Counted from the first letter of the stretch, positions 44,598-53,507 are shown. The stretch: DNA of 64,000 nucleotides from Methylorubrum aminovorans (GCF_022179725.1 NZ_BPRC01000003.1:124001-188000), one strand, 5' to 3'. Program-made: numbers and translations. The notes: generated by a model not told the origin, from the sequence alone.

Positions 44598-45575
44598 ATG
44601 CCGCGCACCATCGCCCTTGAGGAGCACGTCCAGTTCCAGGCGCTCATCAAGCGGATCGGCCGGGAGCGGATCGAGGCGCAAGGCGTGCCGTCCGGCGGCA
44701 CCGGCCGCGAGCGCGAGTTGCGGGACATCGGGGCCGAGCGTCTGGCTGCGATGGACGCGGCCGGCATCGACGTGCAGGTCCTGTCCTGCTCCCCGCCCGG
44801 CGCCGACCTCGTCGACGGCGAGGAGGGCGTCGCGCTCGCCCGCGACATGAATGATGCGCTCGCCAGTGCCGTGCGCGAGCACCCGAACCGCTTCGCTGCC
44901 TTCGCCCACCTGCCCATGCGGGAGCCGAAGGCCGCCGCGGACGAACTGGCGCGCGCGGTGAACGAGCTCGGCTTCCGCGGCGCGATGGTCAACGGCACGA
45001 CGCGGGACCGCTTCCTGGACGACCCCGCCTTCGCGCCGATCCTGACGCGGGCCGAGGAGCTCGACCTCCCCATCTACCTGCACCCCAGCATGCCCCCAGC
45101 CGCGGTGCACCGGACCTACTACGACGGGCTGCCCGGCAAGGCGGGAGCCCTGCTCGCCAGCGCCGCGTTCGGCTGGCATGCCGAGACGGCCATCCACGTC
45201 CTGCGGCTGGCGATGGCAGGCACCTTCGAGCGCCACCCGCAGCTTAAGCTCATCATCGGCCATATGGGCGAGATGCTGCCGGTCATGCTCGCCCGCGTCG
45301 ACGACTTGGCGCGCTCGGATATCGGGCTCGGCCGGTCGCTCGCCGACGTAATCCTCCGGCACGTCCACATCACCACGAGCGGCGTGTTCACCCAGCCGCC
45401 CTTCATGGCAGCGCTCATGACCTTCGGCGTCGAGCGCATCCTGTTCAGCGTCGACTATCCCTACAGCGAGAACACAAAGGGCCGCCGGTTCCTGGACGCG
45501 CTCGTCGCCTCGCCGGAGGACAAGGCCAAGATCGCGCACGGCAACGCGGAGCGGCTGCTGAAACTCGGCTGTTGA
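44598..45575 (+). CDS. Amidohydrolase family protein (ACMSD-like)
   Basis: 325 aa from the ATG at 44598, with AGAGG 6 nt before it; an in-frame start at 44538 is less likely. It is a metal-dependent hydrolase/decarboxylase of the amidohydrolase-2 type. EEHVQF stands where the family has an HxH/ExH metal motif, IYLHPSMPPAA holds the next His, LIIGHMGEMLP follows, and the final Asp is in ILFSVDYPYSEN. Members act on gamma-resorcylate, 2-amino-3-carboxymuconate semialdehyde or similar aromatics. The exact substrate is not readable. A GTAGCGC/GCGCTAC hairpin lies at 44509-44532 upstream. Confidence 0.85.
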   Translation: MPRTIALEEHVQFQALIKRIGRERIEAQGVPSGGTGRERELRDIGAERLAAMDAAGIDVQVLSCSPPGADLVDGEEGVALARDMNDALASAVREHPNRFAAFAHLPMREPKAAADELARAVNELGFRGAMVNGTTRDRFLDDPAFAPILTRAEELDLPIYLHPSMPPAAVHRTYYDGLPGKAGALLASAAFGWHAETAIHVLRLAMAGTFERHPQLKLIIGHMGEMLPVMLARVDDLARSDIGLGRSLADVILRHVHITTSGVFTQPPFMAALMTFGVERILFSVDYPYSENTKGRRFLDALVASPEDKAKIAHGNAERLLKLGC

Positions 45576-45684
45576 GCCCGGCGGCCTGCTCCGGGATGGT
45601 GGTCCTTGGTTTGCGCGGCTTGGCGGTCGCCGAGGGAGGCTCTCGGTCGCCGTGGCCCGCCCGCAGGCGATCCGACACGACCAG

Positions 45685-46587
45685 TCACGCCGCCCGGGAC
45701 CGACGCGTCGCCCTAGCGCGCTCCAGCGAGGCAGCCTTGCGGCGTTCCTCCCGAAGCACCTCGATGGTCGGCTGCCACCAACCGCGCGCGGTCTCGGCCG
45801 GACCCGCTTCCCCCCGTGCGGACCAAGCCCGGACCAGCTCGTCATGCGTCGGCCTGCGCCGGGTCGCCCAGACCAGCGTCCCTGCCTCGGCCACGATACC
45901 CAAGTAGAAGCGTCCGGCGACCGCAGGGTCGACGACCTCGCCGGTGACCGCCTCGAACACCGTGCATCCCTGGTGGGTCTGCAGCACGCGCCCGAGCGGC
46001 GGCAGCGCGTCCTCGGGAACGGGGTAGCGGTTGCGGCGGCGCTCGGCGGCCTCGGCCCGCCTGTCCGCATGCTCGGGGGAGGCCCTGCGGCTCGCCTCGC
46101 GCTTACGCCGCTCCTCGGGCTCCGCCTGACGGGCGGCATCCTCGATGGCGGGCCAGCGTTGGCGCAGCTCCTCCAGCGACCGGAACGGCACGCGCCATGC
46201 CTTCGACTTCGGGTCCCACCTCGCCCAAGGCACCATCCGCAACTCGGCGACGACGGCGCGGGAATACGGCGTCCGGACCACCAAGTCGTCCGCGGCCACC
46301 AGGTAGGGGCTCGCGAGCGGCTCGAACGCGAAGGCGTCGCGACCGCGTTCGTCGGCATGGGCCAGGACGCCCGTCCACTCGCGGCCGGACCAGGCGTTCA
46401 GGCGCCGCTCCGCCGTGACGCCCGGCACGAACCAGGCGCCTAGGTCGTCGCGCCACCGCGCCCGAGGGAACGCCGCGCGGAACCGCTCCACGGTCATGCG
46501 GTCGTAGGGGAAGGCCGCTGTCGCTCCCGGCGGGCCGTCGCCGGCGTCCTGCTGCATCGCGCTGAACTGCACCGCCTCTCCGGCCAC
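45685..46587 (-). CDS. Protein with two HARP/SMARCAL1-like repeats
   Basis: 300 aa from the GTG at 46587, which has AGAGG 8 nt upstream; other starts reach 46830. Two copies of a roughly 40-residue motif are visible. The first runs PYDRMTVERFRAAFPRARWRDDLGAWFVP and the second PYSRAVVAELRMVPWARWDPKSKAWRVP. They resemble the HARP domain that binds forked DNA in SMARCAL1. A Lys/Arg/Glu-rich helix (about 170-215) and a C-terminal domain ending TRRRPTHDELVRAW follow. No helicase or nuclease domain is attached, so it could be a DNA-binding accessory protein. The function is unknown. Confidence 0.65.
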   Translation of the reverse strand: MAGEAVQFSAMQQDAGDGPPGATAAFPYDRMTVERFRAAFPRARWRDDLGAWFVPGVTAERRLNAWSGREWTGVLAHADERGRDAFAFEPLASPYLVAADDLVVRTPYSRAVVAELRMVPWARWDPKSKAWRVPFRSLEELRQRWPAIEDAARQAEPEERRKREASRRASPEHADRRAEAAERRRNRYPVPEDALPPLGRVLQTHQGCTVFEAVTGEVVDPAVAGRFYLGIVAEAGTLVWATRRRPTHDELVRAWSARGEAGPAETARGWWQPTIEVLREERRKAASLERARATRRSRAA

Positions 46588-46990
46588 CGCTCGACCTCTG
46601 TCGTTCCTCGCGCCCGAGCTGTCGTCCCGGACGGATAGTGTGCAAGTTCGAGCATTGGAAAGCGGTTCCCGCACCGACAGCCGCTCGGCAGCCGGCCGTC
46701 CCGGAAGGGCGCCGAGCCGGGCATGCGGTTCGTGCCCGGTCTCCTCAGGCCCGACACCCGCGGCGACGCCTGAGACCACAGCCGCGAGGACCGGGCATCC
46801 AGGAGCCGGTCTCGCTGCTGCGGTCGGCATGCGCGAGGCGGTAGCGGCGAGCGCCGCAATCCTACGAAAACGGCAAACCCGTCGTTAGGCACGATGCGGT
46901 TGAGGGGCCTGTACGACGCCGGGCGAAAGAGCCTGTAAGGGCTTCGGTCGTTAGCAACCGAGCAACGACAACGCTTGGGAGTGCCCGCCG
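46588..46990. other. 403-bp region without a supported gene
   Basis: The minus-strand frame of the HARP-like gene stays open to 46830, but no good ribosome site or conserved sequence supports coding. The last 120 bp before the GGDEF gene contain a weak TCGTT/AACGA inverted pair. Nothing else is seen. Confidence 0.45.
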
Positions 46991-48505
46991 ATGGCCCTGC
47001 CGCGCCCGCTCGCGCGACGCCTCCGCTCCGCCCGCACCTGGATCGCGCTCGGCGTGCTGGCCCCCGTCGGCATGCTCGTCGTGTCAGGGCTGATGCTGCT
47101 CGACTTACGCCAGGATGACTGGGACAAGGCCGAGCAGACCTCGAAGAACCTGCTCCAGGTCATCGAGCGCGACATCGCCCGCAACGTCGAGATCATCGAC
47201 CTCTCGCTGCAGGCCGTCGTCGAGAACCTTCGCACGCCGGGCCTCGACGCGGTCCGCCCCGAGATGCGCCAGCTCGTGCTGTTCGACCGCGCCGGCACGG
47301 CCCGCGACGTGGGCGTCACACTCGTCCTCGACGAGCACGGCGAGATCGCGGCCGATTCCGGCGCTCTGCCGGCGCGCAAGGGCAACTACGCCGATCGGGA
47401 ATACTTCCGCGTCCACCGGGAGCGGGCAGACCTCGGTCTCTACGTCGGCCGCCCGCTCGTCTCCCGCCTGACCGGCGAACGCATGCTCCCCTTCAGCCGC
47501 CGCATCGACAAGCCTGACGGCAGCTTTGGTGGGGTCGCGCTCGGCACCCTCAAACTCGTCTACTTCAGTCGGCTGTTCGACCAACTCGGCCTCGGGCGGG
47601 ACGGCGCCATAAACCTCTACCTGCGCGACGGCACGCGCATTATGCGCCACCCCTACGAGGAGGCGGACATCGGCGTGAACATCGCCGGCGCACCGACCTT
47701 CCGGCGGTTCGTGGGCGCGCGTTCCGGCACCTTCGTCGGCACCTCAGTGCGCGACGGGGTCGAGCGGCACTACGCCTTCACCCAGGTCGGCGACCTGCCG
47801 CTGGTGCTCAACGTCGCCCTCTCGACCGCCGACATCGAGGCCGGCTGGCGCGCCAAGGCGTTTGTCATCGGCATGGTCGTGCTCCTGCTGTGCGGCCTGA
47901 CCGTGTTCCTGTCGTTGTTGTACGGGCGCGACCTGCGCAGGCGTTCCGCGCTACAGGCCGAGCTCGCCCGGCTGTCGCGGACTGATGCCCTGACCGGGCT
48001 GGCCAACCGGCGCCAGTTCGAGGAGGAGTTCGAGCGCGCCCGGAAGGGCGCCGGGCGCACCGCCAGGCCGTTGTCGCTGCTCATCGTCGACGCCGACCAC
48101 TTCAAGCGCTGCAACGACCGCTACGGCCACGCGGTCGGGGACGAGGTGCTGAAGGGCCTCGCCCGCTGTCTCAGGGCGAGCGTGCGCCGGCCCGACGACC
48201 TCGTCGCACGCATCGGCGGCGAGGAATTCGCGGTGTTGCTGCCGGAAACCGACGAGGACGGGGCGACGCGCGTCGCCCAGGCCATCCATCGCGCCGTGGC
48301 AAAGCTTGCGGTACCAGCGTCTGGCCTCGGCGTCGGCGCCGTCACGGTCAGCGTCGGCCTCGCTGTCGATGCTGCGGGCGAGCTGGGCGACCTTTATCGC
48401 CGTGCGGACGCGGCGCTCTACGAGGCCAAGGCTTCCGGGCGGAACAGGACGCAATGCGCGTCGGCCCCGGCGAACCGGACGCGGCGGCGAAGGGCAGCCG
48501 CTTAA
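46991..48505 (+). CDS. Diguanylate cyclase with dCache-type sensor domain
   Basis: 504 aa. Transmembrane helix 1 is at about 18-37. A periplasmic double-Cache domain (residues 40-280) contains DREYFRVHRERADLGLYVGRPLVSRLTG. Transmembrane helix 2 (IGMVVLLLCGLTVFLSLLYG) is followed by a GGDEF domain with DALTGLANRRQFEEEF and the active site RIGGEEFAVLLPE. It makes c-di-GMP in response to an external small molecule. An RxxD-type inhibitory site was not evident before the active loop. Confidence 0.92.
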   Translation: MALPRPLARRLRSARTWIALGVLAPVGMLVVSGLMLLDLRQDDWDKAEQTSKNLLQVIERDIARNVEIIDLSLQAVVENLRTPGLDAVRPEMRQLVLFDRAGTARDVGVTLVLDEHGEIAADSGALPARKGNYADREYFRVHRERADLGLYVGRPLVSRLTGERMLPFSRRIDKPDGSFGGVALGTLKLVYFSRLFDQLGLGRDGAINLYLRDGTRIMRHPYEEADIGVNIAGAPTFRRFVGARSGTFVGTSVRDGVERHYAFTQVGDLPLVLNVALSTADIEAGWRAKAFVIGMVVLLLCGLTVFLSLLYGRDLRRRSALQAELARLSRTDALTGLANRRQFEEEFERARKGAGRTARPLSLLIVDADHFKRCNDRYGHAVGDEVLKGLARCLRASVRRPDDLVARIGGEEFAVLLPETDEDGATRVAQAIHRAVAKLAVPASGLGVGAVTVSVGLAVDAAGELGDLYRRADAALYEAKASGRNRTQCASAPANRTRRRRAAA

Positions 48506-48536
48506 CCGTCCATGCAGGTGCCGGCGACCGGACGCC

Positions 48537-48788
48537 TCAGGGATGAGAGCCGTCGGGGTCGCATTCGGCAGCCAGGTCCAGCCGCACGGTGCAGAGCCGT
48601 GCGCCGCCCTCGTCGCGGACGTAGGCCACGAACGCCCGTCGCCCATCCGCGGGCGGCGCCTCCCGGCCAATGTCGGGCAGGGCCGCAATCGCCGCGTCGC
48701 GCGCGGCCTGCAGGTTCTCGTAGTCCTGGCCCTCCTCGTCCTTCAGCCACATCTCACCGTCCTGGAAGTCGAGGTAGTACCGGGGCAT
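48537..48788 (-). CDS. DUF6894-type small protein
   Basis: 83 aa from the ATG at 48788. MPRYYLDFQDGEMWLKDEEGQDYENLQAARDAAIAALPDIGRE has the pattern of the abundant Methylobacterium DUF6894 proteins (PRYYFD..DG....D.EG.E..). They are small beta-rich proteins of unknown function. The 206-bp divergent region to the Crp/Fnr gene holds a perfect 19-bp palindrome. Confidence 0.75.
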   Translation of the reverse strand: MPRYYLDFQDGEMWLKDEEGQDYENLQAARDAAIAALPDIGREAPPADGRRAFVAYVRDEGGARLCTVRLDLAAECDPDGSHP

Positions 48789-48932
48789 CGCGACGCAATG
48801 GCATAGAAAGTGGGAAGCGTACGAACCTAGAAATCCGTCGGGCGCCGATGGTTGCATGGGTTAACGCGCGTGTCGGGGAAGACCTGCCAAGCCCATGAAA
48901 ATGGGCGGCCTTTCGGCGCATATGTGCACTTA

Positions 48933-48951
48933 TGAACAGACAGTCTGTTCA
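48933..48951. promoter_or_regulatory. Perfect 19-bp palindromic operator upstream of the Crp/Fnr gene
   Basis: TGAACAGACAGTCTGTTCA is fully symmetric around its central base. It lies 58 bp before the ATG at 49010. The half-site form ACAGAC/GTCTGT is usual for TetR-family operators. No TetR gene is adjacent, so the regulator may be elsewhere. Confidence 0.75.
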
Positions 48952-49009
48952 GCGCCGTTGTAGAGCTTGCCGACGAGCCCATCGGACCCGAACCCGCCGC
49001 TTCTGACCC

Positions 49010-49801
49010 ATGTCTTCCGACGTCGACGCTCACCTCAGCGGCAACCTGCTCCTCGGCGCTCTGCGCCTACCAGACCAAGCCCTGCTCAAGCCGCACCTGG
49101 AGCTGCGGGAGTACCGGCGCGGCGACGTGCTCTTCGACGCGGGCGAGGACGTCGGCCACATCACCTTTCCGCTCGGCCAGTGCGTGGCGGCCCTCCTCAT
49201 CGGGCTGCGGGACGGACGCGCCGTGGAGACGGCCACGGTCGGGCGCGAGGGCGCAGTCGGCGGCGTGGTGAGCCAGGGCTCCCTGCCGGCCTTCAGCCGG
49301 GCCGTGGTGCAGATCCCCGGCTCGGTGCTGCGCATCGAGGCTGCAGTGCTGCAGCAGATCAAGCAGACCTCGCCGGGCCTGCGCAACATGATTACCCGAT
49401 ACTCCGACTGCCTGCTCGCCCAGGTTCTGCAGTCGGTGGCCTGCAACGCCAGCCACACCATCGAGGCGCGCTGCGCCCGCTGGCTGCTCGGCCTGCAGGA
49501 CCGTCTCGGCAGCGACGTCCTGCCGGTCACCCACGAGGTGCTGGCCGAGCTCCTGGGCGTGCAGCGCTCGTACCTGACGCGCACGCTGCGGACCCTGCAG
49601 CAGCAGGGCCTGATCCAGGTCCGGCGCGGGCGCATCATCATCCAGAGCCGCTCCGCGGTGGAGGCGGCGGCCTGTGAGTGCCACGGCGCGGTCAAGCGCC
49701 ACTTCGAGACCGTGCTGGGCGCGGTGTATAACTCGTCCGGTACGCTGGTGTCCCTGCGACCTACGCCGGCAGGCGACAAGCAGATGTGCCAGGCCGTCTG
49801 A
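49010..49801 (+). CDS. Crp/Fnr family transcriptional regulator
   Basis: 263 aa. A cNMP-binding-like beta-roll (YRRGDVLFDAGEDVGHITFPLGQCVAALLIGL) leads to a dimer helix and a C-terminal winged helix (VTHEVLAELLGVQRSYLTRTLRTLQQQGLIQVRRGRIII). The N-terminal cysteine cluster of true FNR is absent, and the Arg and Ser of the cAMP pocket are not evident, so the ligand is unknown. A palindromic site upstream suggests control by another factor. It is followed after 15 bp by the GAF and hybrid kinase genes. Confidence 0.9.
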   Translation: MSSDVDAHLSGNLLLGALRLPDQALLKPHLELREYRRGDVLFDAGEDVGHITFPLGQCVAALLIGLRDGRAVETATVGREGAVGGVVSQGSLPAFSRAVVQIPGSVLRIEAAVLQQIKQTSPGLRNMITRYSDCLLAQVLQSVACNASHTIEARCARWLLGLQDRLGSDVLPVTHEVLAELLGVQRSYLTRTLRTLQQQGLIQVRRGRIIIQSRSAVEAAACECHGAVKRHFETVLGAVYNSSGTLVSLRPTPAGDKQMCQAV

Positions 49802-49816
49802 GAGGGCGCCGCGCAG

Positions 49817-50302
49817 ATGGAACGGAAAGCGGTTCCCGGGCGACACCCTGCCATGGGGCGGCCCAGCCAAACGACCATCGAGTTCGCGCGCCTGCGGGCG
49901 CTTGCCGGCTACGACATCCTCGACACGCCGCGCGAGCGGGAGTTCGACGACGTCGCCGAGTTGGCGGCCGAGATCTGCGGCACGCCCATCGCGGTCGTGA
50001 ACTTCATCGGGGACGGGCGGCAGTTCTTCAAGGCCGAGGTGGGCCTCAGGGTGCGAGAGACCTCGCCGGAGACCTCGTTCCGCCGCCAGGCCATCCTGCA
50101 GAGCGACTTCCTCTACGTGCCCGACGCGGCGCGGGACCCGCGCTTCGCCGGCAACCCGCTCGTGACTGGCGAGCCCGGCCTGCGCTTCTACGCGGGCGCC
50201 CTGCTCAGGACCGAGGATGGGTACCCGGTTGGCACCGTCTGCGTGATCCACCTCCCGGCGCGCAAGCCGCTTCCCCCCGCCGTTCGCCGACCCAGAGCCT
50301 GA
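49817..50302 (+). CDS. GAF domain protein coupled to a hybrid histidine kinase
   Basis: 161 aa; an alternative start is at 49853. The GAF domain runs RLRALAGYDILDTPREREFDDVAELAAEICGTPIAVVNFIGDGRQFFKAEVGL to YAGALLRTEDGYPVGTVCVIHL and then stops after a short Pro/Arg tail. Longer kinases normally continue from this point, so the protein looks like a separated sensor domain. Its TGA shares its last base with the next ATG (TGATG), and the downstream kinase would be made by termination-reinitiation. It is probably a sensory partner, or the remnant of a fusion. Confidence 0.8.
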   Translation: MERKAVPGRHPAMGRPSQTTIEFARLRALAGYDILDTPREREFDDVAELAAEICGTPIAVVNFIGDGRQFFKAEVGLRVRETSPETSFRRQAILQSDFLYVPDAARDPRFAGNPLVTGEPGLRFYAGALLRTEDGYPVGTVCVIHLPARKPLPPAVRRPRA

Positions 50303-52524
50303 TGACCCGCTATCTCGTCACGCGCGCCAACCTCCTGGTCTTCGGCGTTCTCGTCGTCATCCTGGCGCTGGTCGGCGCGGTGACCTGGGAGCGGCTCAAC
50401 GCGTCGCGTGCAGCTCGCGAGTGGTCGCAGCACAGCTACCGCGTGCTCGGAACCACGAAGGACCTTGCCATCGCCCTGCGCGACGCCGAGCGCGGCCAGC
50501 GCGGCTACCTGCTCACCGGCCGGGACGAGTACCTCGGACCCTACAACGCCGCGCGCGACCGCATCGGCCTGCTCCAGGGCGAGCTTCAGAAGCTGACCGC
50601 CGACAACGGCGCCCAGCAGGAGCGACTGCGTGCGCTGGCGCCGCTCCTTCAGCACAAGCTGGAGGAGCTCGCCCAGACCGTGCAGGCGCGTCGCGACAGC
50701 GGCCTGGAGACGGCCTTGCGCATCGTCAACACCGACACCGGCCGCAACGACATGCGCGAGGCGGAAAACGTGCTCGCCGCCATGCTCGCCGACGAGCAGC
50801 GGCTGCTCGACGCCCGCCTCGCCCAGAACGACGCCCGCGCCTGGTGGGTGCACTGGCTCGTCATCGGCGGCTCGGCGCTGGCCGTCTTGACCTTGCTGTG
50901 GGCGGCGCGCCTCCTGAACCAGGCTTGGTCGCGCTCCTACCGCACCGAGGCGGAGCAGCGGGCTCTGGCGCTGCGCCTGCGCACCACGCTGGACAGCCTC
51001 AGCCAGGGCGTCGCGGTGTTCGGCCCGGACCGCAAGCTCGCGAGCTGGAACGAGTGCTTCCAGGTCCTGCTCGACCTGCCGAAGGCGATGCTCCGGCCAA
51101 GCACCACCTACGCCGCCTTCGTCGAGCACACGGGCGAGCCGGGCCGCCCGGCCCTGGAAACCGAGGATCAGATCCGGCACGGCAGCCGCAACCCGCGCGA
51201 GGCGGTCACCTACGAGCGCGAGCGCGCCGACGGGCACCACTTGGAGATCCGCCGGACCCCGATGCCGGACGGCGGCTTCGTCCTGACCATCTCCGACATG
51301 ACCAAGCGCGCCCAGGCCGAGGGCGTGCTGCGCGAGGCCCAGAAGATGCAGGCCATCGGGCAGCTGACCGGCGGCATCGCGCACGACTTCAACAACCTTC
51401 TGCAGGTCATCCTCGGGAACCTGGAGTTCGTCCGGGCCAAGCTCGACGGCGACGCCAAGCTGCAGCAGCGGGTCGAGCGCGCGGCCTGGGCGGCCCAGCG
51501 CGGTGCGACGCTGACCGGCCAGCTCCTCGCCTTCGCCCGCAAGCAGCCGTTGGCGCCAGCCGCCATCGACCTCGCCGAGACCATGCCGGACCTGATCCCG
51601 CTGCTGCGGCGCACGCTCGGCGAGCACATCGAGGTGCGCTACGTGGAGACCGTAGCGCTGTGGCCCGCGATGGCCGACCCGGCGCAGTTGGAAAGCGCGG
51701 TCCTGAACCTGGCGCTCAACGCGCGCGACGCCATGCCGGGCGGCGGACGCCTCACCATCGAGCTCGGCAACAAGGTGCTCGACGAGGAGTACGCGCGGCA
51801 CCACGCCGAGGTCGCGCCCGGCGACTACGCCATGGTGGCGGTCTCCGACACCGGACACGGCATGACGCCGGAGGTGGTCGCGCGCGTGTTCGAGCCGTTC
51901 TTCACGACCAAGCCCGACGGCAAGGGCACGGGGCTCGGCCTCGCCATGGTGTTCGGCTTCGTGAAGCAATCGGGCGGACACGTGAAGATCTACTCGGAGC
52001 CCGGCGAGGGCACGACGGTGAAGCTCTACCTGCCACGCGCGGTCAGGGCGGCTACCGCCCATCAGCGCACCGGTTCGCCGGTCGAGCTGCCGCGCGGCTC
52101 GGGCACGGTTCTGGTCGTCGAGGACGAGGCGACGGTGCGCGAGATCGCCTGCGCAACCCTCTCCGACCTCGGTTACCGCGTCCTTGAGGCTGCCGATGGC
52201 GAGGAGGCGCTGCGCGTCTTCGGGCAGAACACGAGCGCTATCGACCTGCTGCTCACCGACGTGGTGCTTCCCGGGCGTGTGCGCGGCCGGGAGCTTTCCG
52301 AGCGCGTGCGGGCTGTCCGGCCGGAGGTGCGGGTGCTGTTCATGTCGGGCTACACCGAGAACTCCATCGTGCACCACGGGCGCCTCGACGACGGCGTGCA
52401 GCTCATCGGCAAGCCGTTCAAGCGCGAGCAACTCGCCCGCAGGGTCGCCGAGGTGCTCGGCGTTCCTGCCGAGACGAGGGAGCCCGGCAAGGTGGTGGAG
52501 CTCAGGCCGAGACGAGACGCCTGA
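50302..52524 (+). CDS. CHASE3-PAS hybrid histidine kinase
   Basis: 740 aa. Transmembrane helix 1 (VFGVLVVILALVGAVTW), a CHASE3 sensor with RDAERGQRGYLLTGRDEYL (residues 55-180) and transmembrane helix 2 (WLVIGGSALAVLTLLWAA) come first. A PAS-like domain (LDSLSQGVAVFGPDRKLASWNECF) follows, then HisKA with H361 in [12 protein letters not shown] and an HATPase. A receiver with phosphoacceptor D653 (LLTDVVLPG) is C-terminal. It phosphorylates itself and probably a downstream regulator. It is co-translated with the GAF protein. Confidence 0.92.
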   Translation: MTRYLVTRANLLVFGVLVVILALVGAVTWERLNASRAAREWSQHSYRVLGTTKDLAIALRDAERGQRGYLLTGRDEYLGPYNAARDRIGLLQGELQKLTADNGAQQERLRALAPLLQHKLEELAQTVQARRDSGLETALRIVNTDTGRNDMREAENVLAAMLADEQRLLDARLAQNDARAWWVHWLVIGGSALAVLTLLWAARLLNQAWSRSYRTEAEQRALALRLRTTLDSLSQGVAVFGPDRKLASWNECFQVLLDLPKAMLRPSTTYAAFVEHTGEPGRPALETEDQIRHGSRNPREAVTYERERADGHHLEIRRTPMPDGGFVLTISDMTKRAQAEGVLREAQKMQAIGQLTGGIAHDFNNLLQVILGNLEFVRAKLDGDAKLQQRVERAAWAAQRGATLTGQLLAFARKQPLAPAAIDLAETMPDLIPLLRRTLGEHIEVRYVETVALWPAMADPAQLESAVLNLALNARDAMPGGGRLTIELGNKVLDEEYARHHAEVAPGDYAMVAVSDTGHGMTPEVVARVFEPFFTTKPDGKGTGLGLAMVFGFVKQSGGHVKIYSEPGEGTTVKLYLPRAVRAATAHQRTGSPVELPRGSGTVLVVEDEATVREIACATLSDLGYRVLEAADGEEALRVFGQNTSAIDLLLTDVVLPGRVRGRELSERVRAVRPEVRVLFMSGYTENSIVHHGRLDDGVQLIGKPFKREQLARRVAEVLGVPAETREPGKVVELRPRRDA

Positions 52525-52567
52525 CAGGGGTACCGGTGCCGGGCGTCGGCGCCCGGACTGCAACCAG

Positions 52568-52774
52568 CTAGCCCGGCTGACCCGCCTTCCCCTCAACCTT
52601 GGCGAAATACGCCTCGTGCTGGCACTGGAGGTCCCCGAAGGTGCCGAAGAGCGCCTAGACCGGCAGGCCGGTCGCGCGGAGCCGGGTCACGAGCGCGCGT
52701 TACTTGGCCACATGCTCGGCACCCTGCCGGACATGTCGCCTGACCATTTCGAGCTCGGTTTCCCTTGCTTCCAT
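52568..52774 (-). pseudogene. Broken small helical protein gene with two internal stops
   Basis: The reverse frame reads MEARETELEMVRRHVRQGAEHVAK, stop (TAA), RALVTRLRATGLPV, stop (TAG), ALFGTFGDLQCQHEAYFAKVEG and then a final TAG. It resembles short Methylobacterium proteins (VRRHVREGEEHVARQRALVARL.., DLQRQHEAHLARLE). The two stops replace residues inside the conserved part. This 408-bp gap between the hybrid kinase and the DUF892 gene holds nothing else apart from the promoter below. Confidence 0.75.
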
Positions 52775-52879
52775 CCGGCCAGACTACACGCTTCTAGGTC
52801 GGAGGGCGCTAGTGGGCGCCTCGGACAGAAGTCGAAGCGGACGGCCCGTCGGTACGGGCCCGACGCGGCAAACCGACTA

Positions 52880-52904
52880 GGAACATCGCGCGCGAGGTCG
52901 TGTT
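52880..52904 (+). promoter_or_regulatory. EcfG-type promoter candidate before the DUF892 gene
   Basis: GGAAC (52880-52884), a 16-nt spacer and TGTT (52901-52904) match the alphaproteobacterial general stress consensus GGAAC-N16/17-CGTT except for one base of the -10. It ends 28 bp before the ATG at 52933. Confidence 0.5.
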
Positions 52905-52932
52905 GCCAGGAGGCGACAAACGGGAGCCATCC

Positions 52933-53427
52933 ATGTCAGCACCGAGCAGCCTCAAGGAAGTCTATCTCGACGAGATGAAGGATCTTTGGTCGGCCAACGA
53001 CCAGATGATCAAGACCGTGAAGGAACTTGGCGGTCACGCCGGCGACCCGAAGCTCAAGCAGATGCTGGAGCACTCCGTCGGCGGCATCCAGAAGCACACC
53101 GACATCCTCAAGGACCTGATCCAGCAGAACGGCGGCGAGGCCGAGCCCGAGTATTGCAAGGGCATGGAAGGATTGGTCACTGAGGCCAAAAAGCATGGCA
53201 TCCAAGAGGCGCCCAGCGACGCCAAGCTGCGCGACGTTGAGATCATCGCCCAGTACCAGCGCATGTCGCACTACGGACTCGCCGGCTTCGGCTCAGCGGC
53301 TGCCTACGCCAAGGCCCTCGGTCGCACCGAGGACGAGCAGAAGCTGAAGCAGGCGGTCGCGGAGATCTACAAGGGCGACGAAATCGCGAGCCAGCTCGCC
53401 GAGAGCCTGGAGCAGGTCGCGGCCTGA
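52933..53427 (+). CDS. Ferritin-like DUF892 protein (YciE/YciF family)
   Basis: 164 aa from the ATG at 52933; a longer frame starts at 52900. It is a four-helix ferritin-like protein: YLDEMKDLWSANDQMIKTVKEL, MLEHSVGGIQKHTDILKDLI, DVEIIAQYQRMSHYGLAGFGSAAAYAKALG and EIYKGDEIASQLAESLEQVAA. The Glu and His/Asp residues at the usual di-iron positions are present. Such proteins are induced by stress and may bind or oxidise metal. A probable EcfG promoter lies upstream. Confidence 0.9.
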   Translation: MSAPSSLKEVYLDEMKDLWSANDQMIKTVKELGGHAGDPKLKQMLEHSVGGIQKHTDILKDLIQQNGGEAEPEYCKGMEGLVTEAKKHGIQEAPSDAKLRDVEIIAQYQRMSHYGLAGFGSAAAYAKALGRTEDEQKLKQAVAEIYKGDEIASQLAESLEQVAA

Positions 53428-53507
53428 GCCGTCACGACCGCGGCGAGGCGGACGGCACCGTGAGCGGATACGTTCCTACCCGTCTGCCTCGGTTAGGTGC
53501 ATGCCGC

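Noticed and set aside
43453..44600. Integration site or tRNA fragment at the border of the accessory block
   Set aside because: I looked for a tRNA 3' end, an integrase and flanking direct repeats, and found only a short GTAGCGC hairpin.
50188..52596. 802-codon open frame on the minus strand
   Set aside because: It is antisense to the CHASE3 hybrid kinase, whose motifs are all in place. It has no ribosome site or known domain.
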